Shown here in pieces: positions 34,091 through 48,500 of a stretch of 64,000 nucleotides of DNA. The notes under the pieces were generated by a model. The model was not told where the DNA came from and ran no database searches. It saw nothing but the letters and a program-made list of their open reading frames with translations. The translations under genes and the position numbers were made by a program. Source of the DNA: Oscheius sp. JU75. Its lineage: Eukaryota; Nematoda; Chromadorea; Rhabditida; Rhabditidae. How positions within the stretch are numbered: the first letter of the stretch is position 1; the number at the start of each line of letters is the position of its first letter. The stretch lies in contig JASJZC010000004.1 in the NCBI GenBank assembly GCA_037178855.1, forward strand, positions 3,596,001 to 3,660,000. Direction: 5' to 3'.

Positions 34091-35619
34091 ATGTCCTCAT
34101 TGAGACAGTCAGTTCTTTCGAAAGGACTTCCACCACCGGGAGCGGGGTAAATAGTTTGCCAATTCCCGATATTCTACCTGTTTAGTCACAAGAAATTACC
34201 ACCTGGAAAAGACCTTTCTCTGCTTGAATGGACTGACTTCTTCGACTCTCAGAAGACTGTCACAGTCGGAGAAGACCATTTCAACGTTTATCTCAAGGGT
34301 TTTTTTTAACCTATATCTCATAAGGAAAACGTGATTTAAGGATCATCCGGACCAATTTTCTATTTCTTACACGGAGGTGGCTATTCTGGTCTCACCTGGG
34401 CAGTTCTAGCCGTTAGTTCCCTCATCAAACTGGCTTTATTTCCATTCAGGAAGAGCTTTCGAGTAGAATAGACTGCCGAATCTTGTCACCAGATTTGCGT
34501 GGTCACGGAAGTTCACAATGCCGTGAAGACTACGATTTATCGAAAGAGCGACAAGTCAGGTCTGTTACTGTATTTTGTCAACTTGCTATTTTACAGTGAC
34601 ATTGGCGCCATTTTTCGTGAAGTCTATGGAACAGAAGAGACGAATTCGGATTGTGGTAGTGATAATGTTGTGGTAGTGGTAGGTAAATTGTGTGTTTTTT
34701 GGGCATTTAGAATTAGACCAGCCGTCTGTAAGTCTTCGATTAGACTTACAATGTGTTTTTGTTTTCGGGTTCGAATGAACAAAAAAAACTTTTGGCTACC
34801 TTAGCACTGTAATAAGAGTAGACTAGACAACAAATTTATTAACTCATATAAAAGCAAACTGGATAAATTTAGGGCCACAGCATGGGTGGAGCTCTAGCAG
34901 CTCATTCTGTCGCTGCAAAGGTGATTCCGAATGTGGTCGGATTGGTAATCATTGATGTCGTCGAAGGATCGGCAATGGATGCGCTGAGTGGAATGATCAC
35001 CTTCCTCAGAGGACGACCACAGTCCTTCGAGTCAGAAGAGGCGGCTATTAAATGGTAAGTTTTCATTGTTTTCAGACTGACAAACTCTTTCAGGTGTTTA
35101 CAAAGTGGAACGTCAAAATCGTCTCGATCGGCGAGAATCTCTATGCCCAGTCAAATTGTCCGAACCGACAGTGGACGTGTATATTGTTTCTTCTAACTAT
35201 TCACTTAAACGACATTTTTTAGTACAACTGGCGAATTGATCTGACTAAAACATCTGAATATTGGCCAGGCTGGTTCCAAGGTCTTTCCACGACGTTTCTC
35301 AGCTGTCCACCACCGAAACTTCTAGTTTTAGCCGGCGTGGATCGACTTGACAAAGATCTAACTGTAAGTCATTACTTGATTCTATCAACTTTGATTCAGA
35401 TTGCCCAAATGCAAGGAAAGTTCCAGACGACGGTGTTACCGCGGGTGGGTCACGCCGTTCACGAGGACAGTCCAGCTCAGTTAGCCGACGAACTTGCCCG
35501 TTTCGCAGCCAGATACAAGTTTGGTTTCTTTATTTCCAGAACAAACCGTATTTAGATTCGCTCAGATAAAAGGCGACATCGCCGGAAGACCAACTCTCCG
35601 TCTCGGTCAAATGATCTAG
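34091..35619 (+). CDS. ppme1: Protein phosphatase methylesterase 1 (PPME1)
   Basis: Alpha/beta hydrolase that removes the C-terminal methyl ester from the PP2A catalytic subunit. Motifs: LEWTDFFDSQKTVTVGEDHF, the oxyanion-side LHGGGYSGLTWAVLA, the nucleophile elbow GHSMGG, IDVVEGSAMDALSGMITFLR, LLVLAGVDRLDKDLT and the catalytic His in GHAVHED. Introns are short except one of about 185 nt just before the GHSMGG exon (34691-34873), which contains an 8-bp perfect hairpin. The last exon (KFAQIKGDIAGRPTLRLGQM) is reached through a 37-nt intron. The catalytic Ser, Asp and His regions are intact. ATG 34091 follows GAGATTCAG. Confidence 0.95.
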
Positions 35620-36349
35620 TCTGTATATAGTAAATACTCATTTCAATAGCTCTCTAGCCATTAGGTTAGCCCCATTAGCAGCTGCAAATCGTGTCCAGGG
35701 GCTAATTGCCAGCCGAGACATAATCCCACTGGCCTAATTGGGGAGCTGGAGCCGGGAACGACTCACGAGCAACAGCGTCAACACGTCATTTGTTTCTCCG
35801 ACTGTTTACAGACAATGAATCAGCCTCGATGGAAAGTAGCCCCTGACTAGTAGTAGCGCGTGTGTGTCACATGTGCCTCCATAGCCACAATTGGCATCCG
35901 CTAATTTCTCCCTCGTCTCCCGCCTCTTCGCTCCTTTTAGTCATCGATCTGCCTCTTCTATTCCGCCCGTTCCAACTATTGTTCGATTCGAGAACATGAT
36001 GTCTCTTGCCCTTTCGGCTCGTCGTTGAACCTAATCCGTTCGCCGGTTCGAATAGGAAACCTCAACAGAATTCGTTTTCTATATTTGTTGTGCGGGGCAG
36101 TCGACTGGAAGAATCAATTTGTTCGCCCAGAGTCTTTTGTCTTTTTTTTCCGGCCTGTTTTGTAACGACATTCGCTCCTTTACTCTCACATACACTTCTT
36201 CATCTTCTTCATAGAAAAGAAACAATAACATACATTCAGCCAATAATGGAGTCAATTACGCTGCGAATGTATGCCCCCGGAACGTGTTCTGACTTAATCC
36301 CCATTTCGTATTCATGTTCTCCCTCAATTCAGTCAGTCAAAAGATAAGG
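35620..36349. other. Intergenic region, pyrimidine-rich
   Basis: About 730 bp between PPME1 and the orphan gene. No exon is supported. CT-rich tracts toward its end probably belong to the promoter or 5' UTR of the next gene. Confidence 0.45.
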
Positions 36350-39285
36350 ATGAGTCTCTCTCTTTCTCTCTCCCCGTCATCCAATCAGTTGACACCATGT
36401 CAGAATGGCAGCGTTCAAATCCCCTCCCGAGATGAGCTCTACTTTTTACGGGATTCCCAGGAAGCCTTTGATACTGCAAAGTGAGGGGAAGACTCATTTA
36501 GGATGTGCATAGGCGACACACAAGAATAGGCGAGAGTTTTGTCTTTTGGCCTCTTTTCCAACATTTTCCTACGAGATACCTGGAAACGAAAGTGCTGACT
36601 CGCACGCGAGGCTGCCCTCTCTTAGTGAGTTGGCCGACTTTCCAAATATGATCCCCTCATTGTCATTCACAAACATTGGCAAATCCGAGTTTGACGAAAC
36701 GGAGCAACATGTCAATCCGCTTAGATTGTCTAATCTCCTCCCTCAAATCCTTGCACTACTGAACGAACTCATTCGAATGCGTGTCTTCTTAATTAGTCAG
36801 CTGAGTGGAAAGCCTACAAATCAGGAGTCTCTGATTGAGCACAGCTCAGGCTTCTCCCCAATTTTCCATATACTGATCACTGCTCTCTCTGCACTTGATA
36901 AGTGAGAACGAGTCGGCCCAATCCAATTGTCCCCCTTGTCCAGTACTTCCTCGATTTTGCAACTTGAGTCCGTCGTAGAGTATCGAATTGTTTTCTGCTC
37001 CGTAAGAGGTGTCGTCTGTGTCGTAAATTGGATAAGTCTCATTTGAGTCGACATGAATCGGCTGTTTGTTCAGTCGGATGTCACGGAGGTCTCCTCAGCC
37101 CCTCGGAGGGTCAGCTGACTCTTCCTCTCTCGGAACACATTGATCTTTCTTCCTTCTTTTTCGTGTTTCCGACTTCATTCTGACTCATTCTCGCCCCGCT
37201 TCCCGCCCGTATTTGCCTAGCGAAACACTGTCTGGCCCTCTCGTCTCTTTCTTTTGATCCCCTCCGACCACGTGTGGGAAAGCTCTCGATTAATTTCAAA
37301 TGAAACTTTTTCTCACGCGACACATGGGTTCATTTGGCCATCGAAGCAGCTGCCGCACTCGGCGTCATCACTTTTTGTCCCTCCCTCCCCATTTGTTCAG
37401 TGAAACAACATTACTCGCTAATTGAGTTACTCTCTTCTTTCCCATAGTCTTCTCCATTGACCTCTTCCATCGAAAAATTGATATTTGTTTTGTGATGTTC
37501 TTAAAAAAACGGCGTTTGACGCCCTTATGTGAACCGTCGCGAATAGAGTCATCTTTCCCATGTCTTCTCCTTTAATTGTCTGCCAACACGCTCTTTTTTC
37601 GCGGCTATATTCATGAGTTTACGTGCCATTTTTCCCCTTAGTTTTCCGCCTTCTCTCCTATGAATATTCTTGCTATGATTACTTATTCTCTCCCTCTTTC
37701 ATTTGTCTTTTCAAGCATCCTCCGTCCAAATCTATGAACTCTTTTTTTTGCCCCAGAGAGGAACACTCTTCTCTCCATCAGTCTGCTCCCTTGAGACTCT
37801 CTCTGTGTCACTATTCTCAGTCCTTTTACCGCTCGCCCCTTCTTCACCTGTTTTCAGAGTAATTTAAATACAGAGCAGACTCTTGCACAGATGAGTCCCA
37901 GAAGAAATAGAATAGGATCGAAATCAGAACAGGCTCGTTTATTTAAATGAGCTCTCGAGTGACTCGTTCTGCTGCACTTTGATTGCAAGGGAACATTGCA
38001 GTCCAGCTACGTCAGAGCTACTATTAAACCAGAGAGAATATTGTACCCAATCCAAAGATTCAATCCCAGCCTGGTAAACACGATCCCTTTTCGAATATTA
38101 GTCTCACCTTAATCAGTCGCTCGTAATAACTGGCAAACATCAAGAAGCTTATTTCCGTCAAATGACTGCTCTTGTTTTCCGCTCGCCACCTAATCAGCAT
38201 CCGAATGTAAATTGAATTCGTGTTTGTTTATTCACACCACTCTTTTTCCCCTTTCTCTTTAGACTTTTTGTAACATTAATCTCTGTCTATTCATAACCAG
38301 GGGTTTCCCCGCGGGGCAAGCCTTCTCTCATTCAATCAACTCTCATTCTCGATTTATAACTGACAAGCTATTTCAGAGACACACCGACCATTGCCATCAA
38401 AGTTTTCTGGTCTGGCGTCTTCTGTTGAGAATTGGCTGCTTGCCAGCCAGTGGGCTCATTCGAAAGCGACGTCCGAGGACAAAATGTCTGAAATGAAATG
38501 TCTGTCGAAATGTCTGTCTGATCTCAAGAGGGCAGTCGAAGATGTGATACTGCGACCGGAGGAGAATCCGATGCATATGTTGGAGAAGAGAGGAACCATT
38601 GCTGCTTTGGACTTGTGCCAGTTGGATTCAACTCCAACTGTTCAGAACGGAGCTCCCACAGCAGCTACTATGAACGCTTGTTCATGTTCCAGTGAGACTG
38701 TTCCTTCTGAACTGCCTAGGCAGCCACCGCATCTTTGTACAAGTACCAGTCTCGACACTATTGTAAGTACAGCTTGGGACAGAAAAACTGAATAGACTCA
38801 GGTGAAAGCTCAGCCGTTCCTCCAACGACATTCGGCTGGAGTGTCCCGGAGGCAGAGTCGGGTCCTCTCGAATCTTCAGTCGAAACGGAAACGGAGTAAT
38901 TCTCTCACTAATTACAACAAGAGGTAAGACAGAATTTACTCTCATGAAAGAAAATTACTGTAGACCTGGGTCCGTTTCTTTACCACCGTCCGCCAGACAG
39001 ACTCCATTGCGATTCGGAGAGGACAGTTCTCTCGGGTCCTCAGAGTCACATTCTTCCGTTGCTCGAAGCGAGGATTTCTCTCAAGACTATGTAGCTGAGG
39101 AAGACGAGATCTCATCCAGTTGGTTTTCTCTGATTTCCTGTCTTAATTAGAATGCAGGTCAACTTCTCCTGAACACTTCTCTGAGTGTGTCTCCTGCTCC
39201 AGTTCCTTTCTGTCCCGCCCCATCTCCGAACCCTTATATGGCGTGGCGAAGTCGACCAGAGGAAGAAGACATGGACTGTGACTGA
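36350..39285 (+). CDS. Orphan protein, Ser/Leu-rich, multi-exon
   Basis: Exon 1 (36350-36479; MSLSLSLSPSSNQLTPCQNG) joins through a 50-nt intron to a 120-codon exon (LPSLSELADFPNM; LLPQILALLNELIRMRVFLI). Further exons follow at 38377-38763 (includes SVENWLLASQWAHSKATSED and LKRAVEDVILRPEENPMHML), then a basic exon (QSKRKRSNSLTNYNK), an acidic/Ser-rich exon and a final exon ending AWRSRPEEEDMDCD. Phases agree at all later junctions. The link across about 1.4 kb (roughly 36998-38376) is phase-compatible but unproven, so these could be two genes. The basic cluster suggests a nuclear protein. No known domain seen. Confidence 0.55.
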
Positions 39286-39542
39286 TGAGAGATACAAGAC
39301 GAACACGTTTGTCAAAGCTTTACGATTGAGTGTATGGGTCCCACCTTGCCATGTCCAAAAATAAATGAATTTATTATCACTAATTGGACATGTATTGTTA
39401 TCACCGAATCGTTTGGTAGGGGGATATGAAGTTACGAAAGATAAAGGGGCTATGAGCAATATTTGAGGGCAAATTTGGGCAAAAAGGGGAGATTCAAAGG
39501 GAAGCCAAGGCTTCTATGGCGACTCGTAAGACTCTCTTCTTT

Positions 39543-42500
39543 TCAGTGTTTCACTACGGAGCTACTTGTTCTCGTCGTGACCATCTGAACAGACTTGTTA
39601 TAATGATTGAGAGTATTGTATTACCTCTTTTTTATATTTTTCCGTGGCACCTCCAGCATGAGGCTCGAAATTGTGTGATTCGGTTACCCGCGTGCGCTTA
39701 TCTCCCGTTTCGACTTCCACGTCCGTCTCTTGGTCCTACACTTTGTCCTTAGTTTTACTTTAAAGATACTTACCGAGGTATACTCCTCGACTTCTCTGTT
39801 TTCCAAAGAATGATAGGCACTTCTGCCAGCTGCCCGTCCAATTGAGAACTCGGCAACACTCTCACCCCGTTCCCGTTCTTCCAACTGACCCTAGAACATC
39901 AAGTTATTTATTTATTATATTCAAAGAAACCTTGAGAACTGCAGCTCCGGAAGAGTTGTAGGCTCCACTGTTAATTTGCGCAGCGGAGCTGGCGTACTCA
40001 CCACTCTCCCTTAGATGGCTTCTGGCTCCGTAAGTGCTTTCATAGGCAGAAGAAGATGCTTCCGTGGCCAGCGCTGAGGACCCTCCTCTGGTAGTCGAGG
40101 TCGTGACAGTGCTGTCTCCGGGATAGACATGGGTTTCGGCCTTGGTACTGAATACATTTCCAGATGCATCAGTGATGGTTGTTGTCTTGATCTCCTTCAC
40201 GTTGACATCAGTCGTAACTCTTCTTTCGACCTCCTCGATCGTGTATCCACTGGACGCGGTGGACATACCGTCGAAGGACTCGTTGTTGTGGGCGCCTTCC
40301 AGATGAGCTCTTGGAATTCTCACGGCTCCTTCGTCAAGGAAATGGTCTAGACGAGCTACTTCCATGTTCGAAGTCGTGACAGCTGCTCCGGCCTTCAGTT
40401 TGGCTCTCGGAATTCCAATGTCGGGATAGTACTCGTGACCAGCAGCACTCATTGCAGAGAACTCTGCTCCACTTTCCGAACTAGAGGATCCTTCGAGAGT
40501 CGACCAGGGCCATGCTCCACCTCGTCTATAACCGAACGCTCCACCTCCAGCTGCTCCTCTCGCTCCGAAGCAGTGACACTTGGTACAGAGATAAAGCAGA
40601 CAGCAGAGAGCGAGCAGAAGGAACAGAAGAGCGAGAAGGATCAACAGGATCAGACTTGCGTTCGATGGAGCCACCTGGCAAAATTCTCCAGCCCAGCCGT
40701 CACTGCAAACACAGGTGATGTTTCTCGTCTGGGTGTTATGCACGCAGTCGCCGTGGGAGTTACCTGGAAATTAGACATATTGACAAAAGCAGACAAAGGC
40801 TTACACATATCACACAAGAGTGCTCCACAGACTCGTCCAGGCTCATCAGGATTTCCATCGATGTATCCGTCAGGACACTTGCAGGTGTATCCGATGGCTC
40901 GGTCGATACATTGAGCCACCCCAGAGCAGTTCGTCAAGCCGAGAGCACACTCATCCACGTCTCTCACGTGCATACAGAGAACATCCTCACTGAGTCCGAC
41001 CATTGTCCTCTTCTCACTCTTTCTGATGTCCATGAAGCCGGGATCACATTTGCATTCAGCCTGCTGTTCCATGTTCTTACAAGTTGTGTTCGTCGGACAG
41101 AAGTTGACGTCGCTGCAGTAGTCCAGGGCACAGATGGATCCTAAACCCCGCCCTGTTAGATTTACGAAAACAGAATACCTGGAACAGCTCCAGGCGGGGA
41201 AGAGTCAGAGAAGGATGGCAGACATTCGCACTTGTACAGATGGTCCAAGTCGATGCAGCGAGCATTCTCGGAACACTCGTTATCCTCTTTCCTCTCACAT
41301 TCATTGAAGCCGTGAGTTGGAAGGCATTTCTTGCCAGGATCCATCGGATTCAGATCACGGAAACCACCTCCGCATTCACAACGATAAGTACGGGATCCAG
41401 TCTCGATACACTTGGCCAGAGGATGACAGTCACTCTGAATAGAGAATCGTAGAAGGAAGGACGAAAAATGTTACCTTGAAACAAGGCTTGAAAGGATCGG
41501 GTTGATACTCATTGAGATACAGACCACTATCTCCGACCTGGTATCCATTTCTGTCAATGATGTAGCGGATCAACTGATAGTAGACATCGGAAGGAACTCT
41601 GACAGCACCTAAAGATGAAACTGTAGATTGCTATAATATGACTATACCTTTTCTAAAGTGAACTGTCGTATTAAAGAGCAGTCCACTCTCCCAGCTGCCA
41701 TTCATCATTGCCGGATTCTGGATATCATTGACATCGGCACTGACAAAGGCGTTTTTCAGAGATGTGTGAGGGTAGCATCCACCGACTCCTTCTTCCAAGT
41801 TGTGAGCGAAAGTTTTGTACATGAAGTCTTGAGGATTGGCGAAAGAGTCGTTGTAGACGAGATTGGACTTTTCTTTTCTTGCAACAAGTAGAGGAATCGT
41901 CCATGACTCTACAGCGTGACAGATGTCATTCGAACTGGCTCGTCTCATTCCATCTGGACAGCCACAGACCGATCCGGCAATGCATACTTCGCCAAGTTGG
42001 CTCTTACAGTTGGCTCCGCCACAGTTTCCAATAGGTTCGGCCTCTCGACATGGGTTCAATTGATCGAAATCGTCAGCAACGCGAAGAGAACCACCTCCAA
42101 TGACCAAGTTTGTTCGTTGGAGCGAGGCACGAGTCTCCTTCCACAGCTCACACTCGTCCACAGGCTCGCGTGTCTCCTTTGTTGTTTGGACGTTGTACTT
42201 GAAGAGGATCCCATCGGGCCAAGAGCTAAAGTGGTCGTAAGATAGCTTCTCAGTTGGCTAACCTGTTGACAGTCTTGGGATGAGTGACATACTCGACCCG
42301 CGTGTTAACGTATCGAGGAGCGTAAGATGTGCCTCCTATCGTTCTTGCCATGTCTTTCTGAAATATCTTTTCCGTAGCTTCTTACTCACAACATACCTGG
42401 AACTTGTCCACGATTTCAACGTAAGGCGGCGAGCTTTTGGATCCGAACTGACTCGAGTACATGAGAGGGTTGTTGTCTCTTGTGAGAACCCGGATCTGGA

Positions 42501-45500
42501 GAGGTGTCTCGACGACAGGCTGACATCTTCCATTCTCAGCCGACCTTCCTTCTCCTGGCTTGCAACCACAAGTGGTTCCGCCGATACAGACCTCATTTCT
42601 AGCGATAGAGCAATAGCTCCTTCCACAGAGAACACCTTCATTTTGAGGGAACTCTTGTTGGGGACGAATGGTCGTGGCAGCAGGAACTTCGATTTCGAAC
42701 TCGACGCAGACACGACCAGGCTCTCTCGGATTGGGTGACTCGTCGTAAAATCCAGTTCTACAGCTACAAGTGAATCCATCGTCCAGGTCTCTGCACTCAG
42801 CATTACGATCACAGTTGTTCAGTTTCGGATCGAGACATTCGTTCAGACGACAGACTCGTCCAGGTGAACCGGCAGGTCCTTCATCTCTGTACGGAGTTCT
42901 GCATCGACAGTCGTATCCTCCAGGACGATCAATACACTGGGCGTTTCTATCGCAATCGTTGAGATTCGGAGAGTCGCACTCGTTGATAATGAAACTGCAC
43001 TGGGTTCCAGGCTGGGCCGGATTGTCGTCATGATATCCAGATCTGCATCGGCATTCATAGCCATTCTCCCGGTCAAGACAGTCAGCAAATCTCGAGCAAG
43101 TATTGAGCGAAGGATTGGCACATTCGTTGATCCTGGCCACGCACAACCTTCCAGGTCTCCTCGGATCCGGAGACTTGTCCATTGTGTTGATCGGACAACG
43201 ACAGTTAAATCCTTCAGCTCTATCCTCACAAACTGCTAGTTGATGACAGTCGTTCAAAGATCTGCCGAGACACTCGTTGACCATTTCCATACAGATTCTT
43301 CCAGGCTTGCGGTCCTTGTTGGGTGAGCGATCCAAGTATCCATCTCGGCATCTGCACGTGTACTTATCGGCTCCACCAACTTCACTGCAGATAGCAGCAG
43401 CATGACAGTCGTTCTGAGTATTGTCCAGACAGATTGGTGTGGCTTGGACACAGACTCTTCCAGGTTTGCGAAGGGAATCGGGTGACTTATCCTCGTAGCC
43501 TTGGAGACATTCACAACTGTAGTCTTGGGCTCCGATGGCTCGACAAGTAGCCGCTTGATGACAGTCATTTCTCTCCGGATCTTGACAAGGATGTCTTGGA
43601 GGAGGGGTTGGAGGAGGAGGCGGCTCACAGACTCTTCCCCGGTTGTTCGGATCCGGAGAACGGTCGATCAAGCCACGAGCACACTCGCATCGATAACCAC
43701 GAGGTTCGTCGTAGCAGATAGCATGTCGAGAACAAGTATTAAGCTTGGGGTCACGGCAGGCATTGTCTAAAAACATATGATTTTTAAGAAATTCAAAAAC
43801 AATTCACTTCTAACACAGATGCGTCCCTTCTGCGGTCCGGGAGACTGATCGATGTAGCCTTGGATACAGGTACATCTGTATTGCATTCCTCCTAGCGGTT
43901 CACAGATGGCTGCAGAACTGCACTGATGGTCAGGAGGACAGACTTCGGGAGCGCTACATACTCTTCCTGGTTGACTGGCCAAGTTGGGAGATCGATCCAC
44001 ATAGCCTTCCTTACATTCGCAAGTATATCCCTCCTCCAGATCGCGACAGTCGGCTTGAGAACTGCAGGTATGTCTTCCAGTAGCACACTCGTCCACCAGA
44101 CGCACACATACTCTTCCCGGTCTTCGAGATCGATCGGGGGATCTGTCCAACGAGCCTGCCGGACATTCGCAAGAGTAAGACTGCTCGTTATCCCTACAGA
44201 CGGCATTCGGATCGCAATCGTTCTTGCCCGTCATGCACTCGTTTTCGACTGTAATTGTCTATTGTTTGTGGGCAGAACTGAAAACTTACAGAGAAGACAG
44301 ACTCTTCCTGGGAAGGCGGGACTGGGGCTGATATCCTTGGAGTTGGCTGGGCACTGGCATTCGTAAGAATCGGTGGTGTCTCGGCAACGAGCATTGCGAT
44401 CACAGTCGTTCAGTTTGGGATCCAGACACTCGTTGATCACTGAAATCACTTTGTTGCTCATATGTTGTCTGTACTCACATCGCTTGCATGATCGTCCCTT
44501 GAGAGTTGGAGAAGGCGAGACGTCGATGAATCCGTTCATACATTCGCATCTGTAGCCTTCCTCCTCATCGATACATCTGGCGTTTCTGTCACAGCTGTTC
44601 ATGTTTGGACTTCTGCACTCGTCGATCATCTGTTTGCAAATCCTTCCAGGTCTTCCGTGAGATCTGTCCATAAAGCCTTGGAGACATTTGCACTCGTAAC
44701 CCTCATCGAGATCAATACACTGAGCATTTTGATGACAGTCGTTTAGATGTGGGAACTGACATTCGTTGACAGCTAAAGAGATATTGGAAGGCACTCAATC
44801 GATCTGCTTACTAGGTTTGCACATTCTGCCAGGCTTCTCTCCAAAATCTTTGTAGCCTTGCCTACAACGACAACTGTATCCAACAGCCATATCAATACAT
44901 TCAGCTGCTGGATGACAATCGTTGAGCTGAGGGAATTCACATTCGTTGATGATCGAACAAGAGCCAGATCCGTCCCGCTGGTAGTTGAATGGACACATAC
45001 ACTTAGGAACTCCGTTCTGGAGACGACAGACCTGGAATTTTATGCCTACTATTGAAAGTAGTCACCCCACCTCATTGAGATGCCTCTTACACTGATTTGG
45101 CCCATCGACTCTGCATTCCGATGGAGGAGGAGTAGGACGAGGGACACAGAGTCTTCCAGGCATGCTGACTCGGTTCGGTGACTCATCCAAGAATCCGTTT
45201 CTGCACTGACAGGTGTATCCTTGAGGCAAATCTTGACAGTCAGCATCCTGATGGCAATCGTGTTTTCTCAAACGGCATTCGTCGATCAGGGCGGGTCGAC
45301 AGATTCTTCCCGGACGACGAGAGACATCCGGAGACTCGTCCACAAAGTCGTCTCTGCATCGACAGGTGAATGACTCTTGTGTGTCGATACAATCAGCGTT
45401 GGAAGAACAGTCGTGTCGGTTGGATGTGCATTCATTAATTCGAAGAAGACAACGACGACCAGGGCGATTGACTGGATCCGGAGAAAGATCGATATAAGTG

Positions 45501-48500
45501 GAAGGACAGGAACACATATAGCTGTCCTCGGTGTCAGTACAGGTGGCCTCTCTCGAACAGTCGTTTTGACCAGTTGCGCATTCGTCAATCACTGGAAATT
45601 GAATGAAGTTTCCAAGCAAATGCAGATACTCACATCTCTTGCACTTTCTTCCAGGCCGGTTGGTGCGGTCGAAGCTCACGTCGAGATAGTTGATGGCACA
45701 TCGGCAAGAGTACGAGTCGGGAGTATCCTCGCATATTCCTCCATCCCGAGAACAGTCGTCCAGTCGCATAGCACACTCGTTTTGAACTGAAACCAGATGT
45801 ATTCCCATTTAAAAGAAAGATTTACGTGGCTTGCAGAGTCTTCCAGGCTTGATTCGGATGTTCGGAGAGATATCCAAGAATCCTTGACGGCATCTGCACA
45901 TGTACCCATCATCGGTGTCCGTACAAATGGCTCGATCTGGTGAGTCGCAGTCATTGAGAGTCGGATTGTCGCATTCAGGAATGACCGGAATACAGACTCT
46001 TCCCGGTCGAGTGAGACTTGGACTCTTATCCTTGAACCCTGGGGGACAAGCACAGGAATAGTCGTCGTCTCCGATCTGGATACAGCGGGCATTTCTGTCA
46101 CAGTCGTTGTGGCCGGGCTGACATCTCTCGTTCGTTTTGACTGAAATCAACATGTTACTGTCGAGTCAAGAAAACCTACTCTGTTCACAACGACGTCCGG
46201 GGTTCCTGAACTCGTCAGCGTCAACAAATCCAGCCTTGCAAACACAGGTGTAGGCTTCGACTGTATCGATGCACATGGCATTGCGATCGCAATTGTTCAG
46301 ATTCGGACTGGCACATTCATTCACGAGCTCCTTGCAGACAAGACCCGGTGCACTGAACAACTTGTTTTCAGAGAATGAAAAGAGTCACCTCTGCGGATTG
46401 GGAGAGTAGTCGACAGTTCCTGGCTTACATCTACAGACATAGCTGTCGGGAGTATCTGTACAGATGGCCAATGGGGAACAGCGATGACTGCCGTCCAGAC
46501 ACTCGTTCTGTTCAGCAACACAAAGTCGTCCTGGTCTTCGAACTTGGTCAGGAGAGCGGTCTATGAAGCCACCAGGACAGGCGCAGAGATATCCGTCGTC
46601 GGTGTCGATACAAACTGCCGATCTGTCGCAATCGTGCTCGCCGATCAGACATTCGTTCTTCACTAAAGTTTGTAGCTAATTTGAACTCTTTCATAAACAA
46701 CTTACAGCAGATTCCAGTGACAGGGTGTCGCTTCTCTCCTCGAGCACATTGACAAGTGTAGAAAGCTCCATGTGGAAGACACACTTCTCGTTTGCGAGAG
46801 TCACAATTGCCTGGCTGATTAGGAATACACGATCCTGGAAGAAAGTTTGTTTTAGTTATTTAGCACCACTTAATTAACCTGGATATGAACAGAGTCCTTT
46901 TAGATTTCGCTCGAATCCAGTTTGGCACTCGCAGACGTAGTGTCCTGTTCTGGCTCTACTACAGATCTCATTCTCACGACAGCGAGCTCCACCATTGCGA
47001 CAGTCGGGATCCTGTTGAGGAGCTATGTGAATCTCCTTGATCGAGACACAGAATCCAATGCGGTAGTCTCTCTTGTAGCCATCGGGACAAGCACAACGGA
47101 AGTTGTGGTATGGGGTGACGAGACATTCTTCCGGAGCGATACAGCTGGTCAAAAGTTGAGGGTTGCAGGCAGAACCTCCACAGACCCGAGTGACAGGATG
47201 GCGTTCAAACCCGTCGGGACAGACGCATCTGCTGATTCCGTTCTCTTCGACACAAAGTTCGTTGAGAGTACGATCACAACCAGTCTGAGTTCTGGCATTA
47301 CATGCTCCTTGAGGAAGGGTCTCTTGTCTGACAGGAGAAGGACAAGCAGCTTTCTGGATCATGGAACGGAGTCGAGTGTCCAGATCCTTGAACTTGTCGA
47401 CGTAGAACCATCTGTTGGGAGAGCCAGCAATAGCTTCAAGCTCGCTAGCCAACACATGATCAGTTACTCCAATGGCGAAAGTGTTGATGCTCAGTTTCCT
47501 GGCAGCAGCTGCTGGAGCAGTCACGTTGTCCTGTGAGCGTCCATCTGTCAGAACAATAGCCACTCGAGCAATGTCCGGACTCTGTGGTCTGGCTCCACGT
47601 CTCTCACTGAATCCTTCGGAAACCATGTGCTGAATGGCAGCTCCAGTTCTGGTCAGTCCGGTAAGATACTGAGTTTCGGTGATGGCTCTCAGCAAAGATC
47701 CCTTGTCAATATGTTGTCCCAAGTCGAATTCATGTCTGATCTGGTCAGAGTACTGAATGAGGCCGACTCTCGTCTGGTCAGGACCAATTTCGAACAGCTC
47801 GACGAACTCGCGAACGAATCGAAGCACCTCGTTCTTAAAGACGTAGGATCCAATAGAACCACTTCCGTCGATGAGAAAAACGAGATCGGTCTTCTGTTTA
47901 GGACAGGTAGTCTGGACGGTACAGACTCGACCAGGAGGTAGGTTGGCTGAAGAAGAAACGTCCACGAATCCAGTGTAGCACTGAAAGGGATTGTGAGTCC
48001 GGATAACTCCTGTCTTACCTGGCAAGTGTATCCGTCGGGAAGATCAATACAGTCTGCGTTCTCATCACAAGTGTTCAATGTGTTGACTGCACATTCGTTG
48101 CTAGCATTCGAGCATTTTCTTCCGGGAGGCAGTCCACTCTTCGAGGAGACATCCACGTAACCGGATAAACACTGACAGGCATAGCCATTGGTAGCATCGA
48201 TGCACTTGGCAAATGGAGAGCAAGTGTTGTCGGCTGTAGCACACTCGTTGATTACTAAATTTGGGCTTATTCGAATTATTCAATCAAAGTTACATTCTTT
48301 ACAGACTCGGCCAGGTCTTCGCTCTAAATCTCTGGACATGTCGATGTAGCCCGGTCGACATTGACAGGTGTAACTATCGAACATGTTCAGACAGACGGCA
48401 TTTCGGTCACAGTCGGTCGTTCCGGAACATGCGGAGAAAACTGAAAAGAGGTCTGTAATAAGCCCCGCGAGGCATTCCGATTAACCTATGCATCCTCGCC

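Noticed and set aside
34765..34780. GGGTTCGAATG resembling a tRNA B box
   Set aside because: The flanking bases do not form a T-arm or acceptor stem and no A box lies at the right distance; it sits within the PPME1 intron.
42336..42812. Long overlapping ORFs on both strands across the EGF array (for example 158 codons)
   Set aside because: They are out-of-frame shadows caused by the repetitive, stop-poor EGF coding sequence.
46922..47536. 204-codon plus-strand ORF opposite the vWA domain
   Set aside because: Antisense shadow of the clearly coding vWA exon, with no recognisable protein features.
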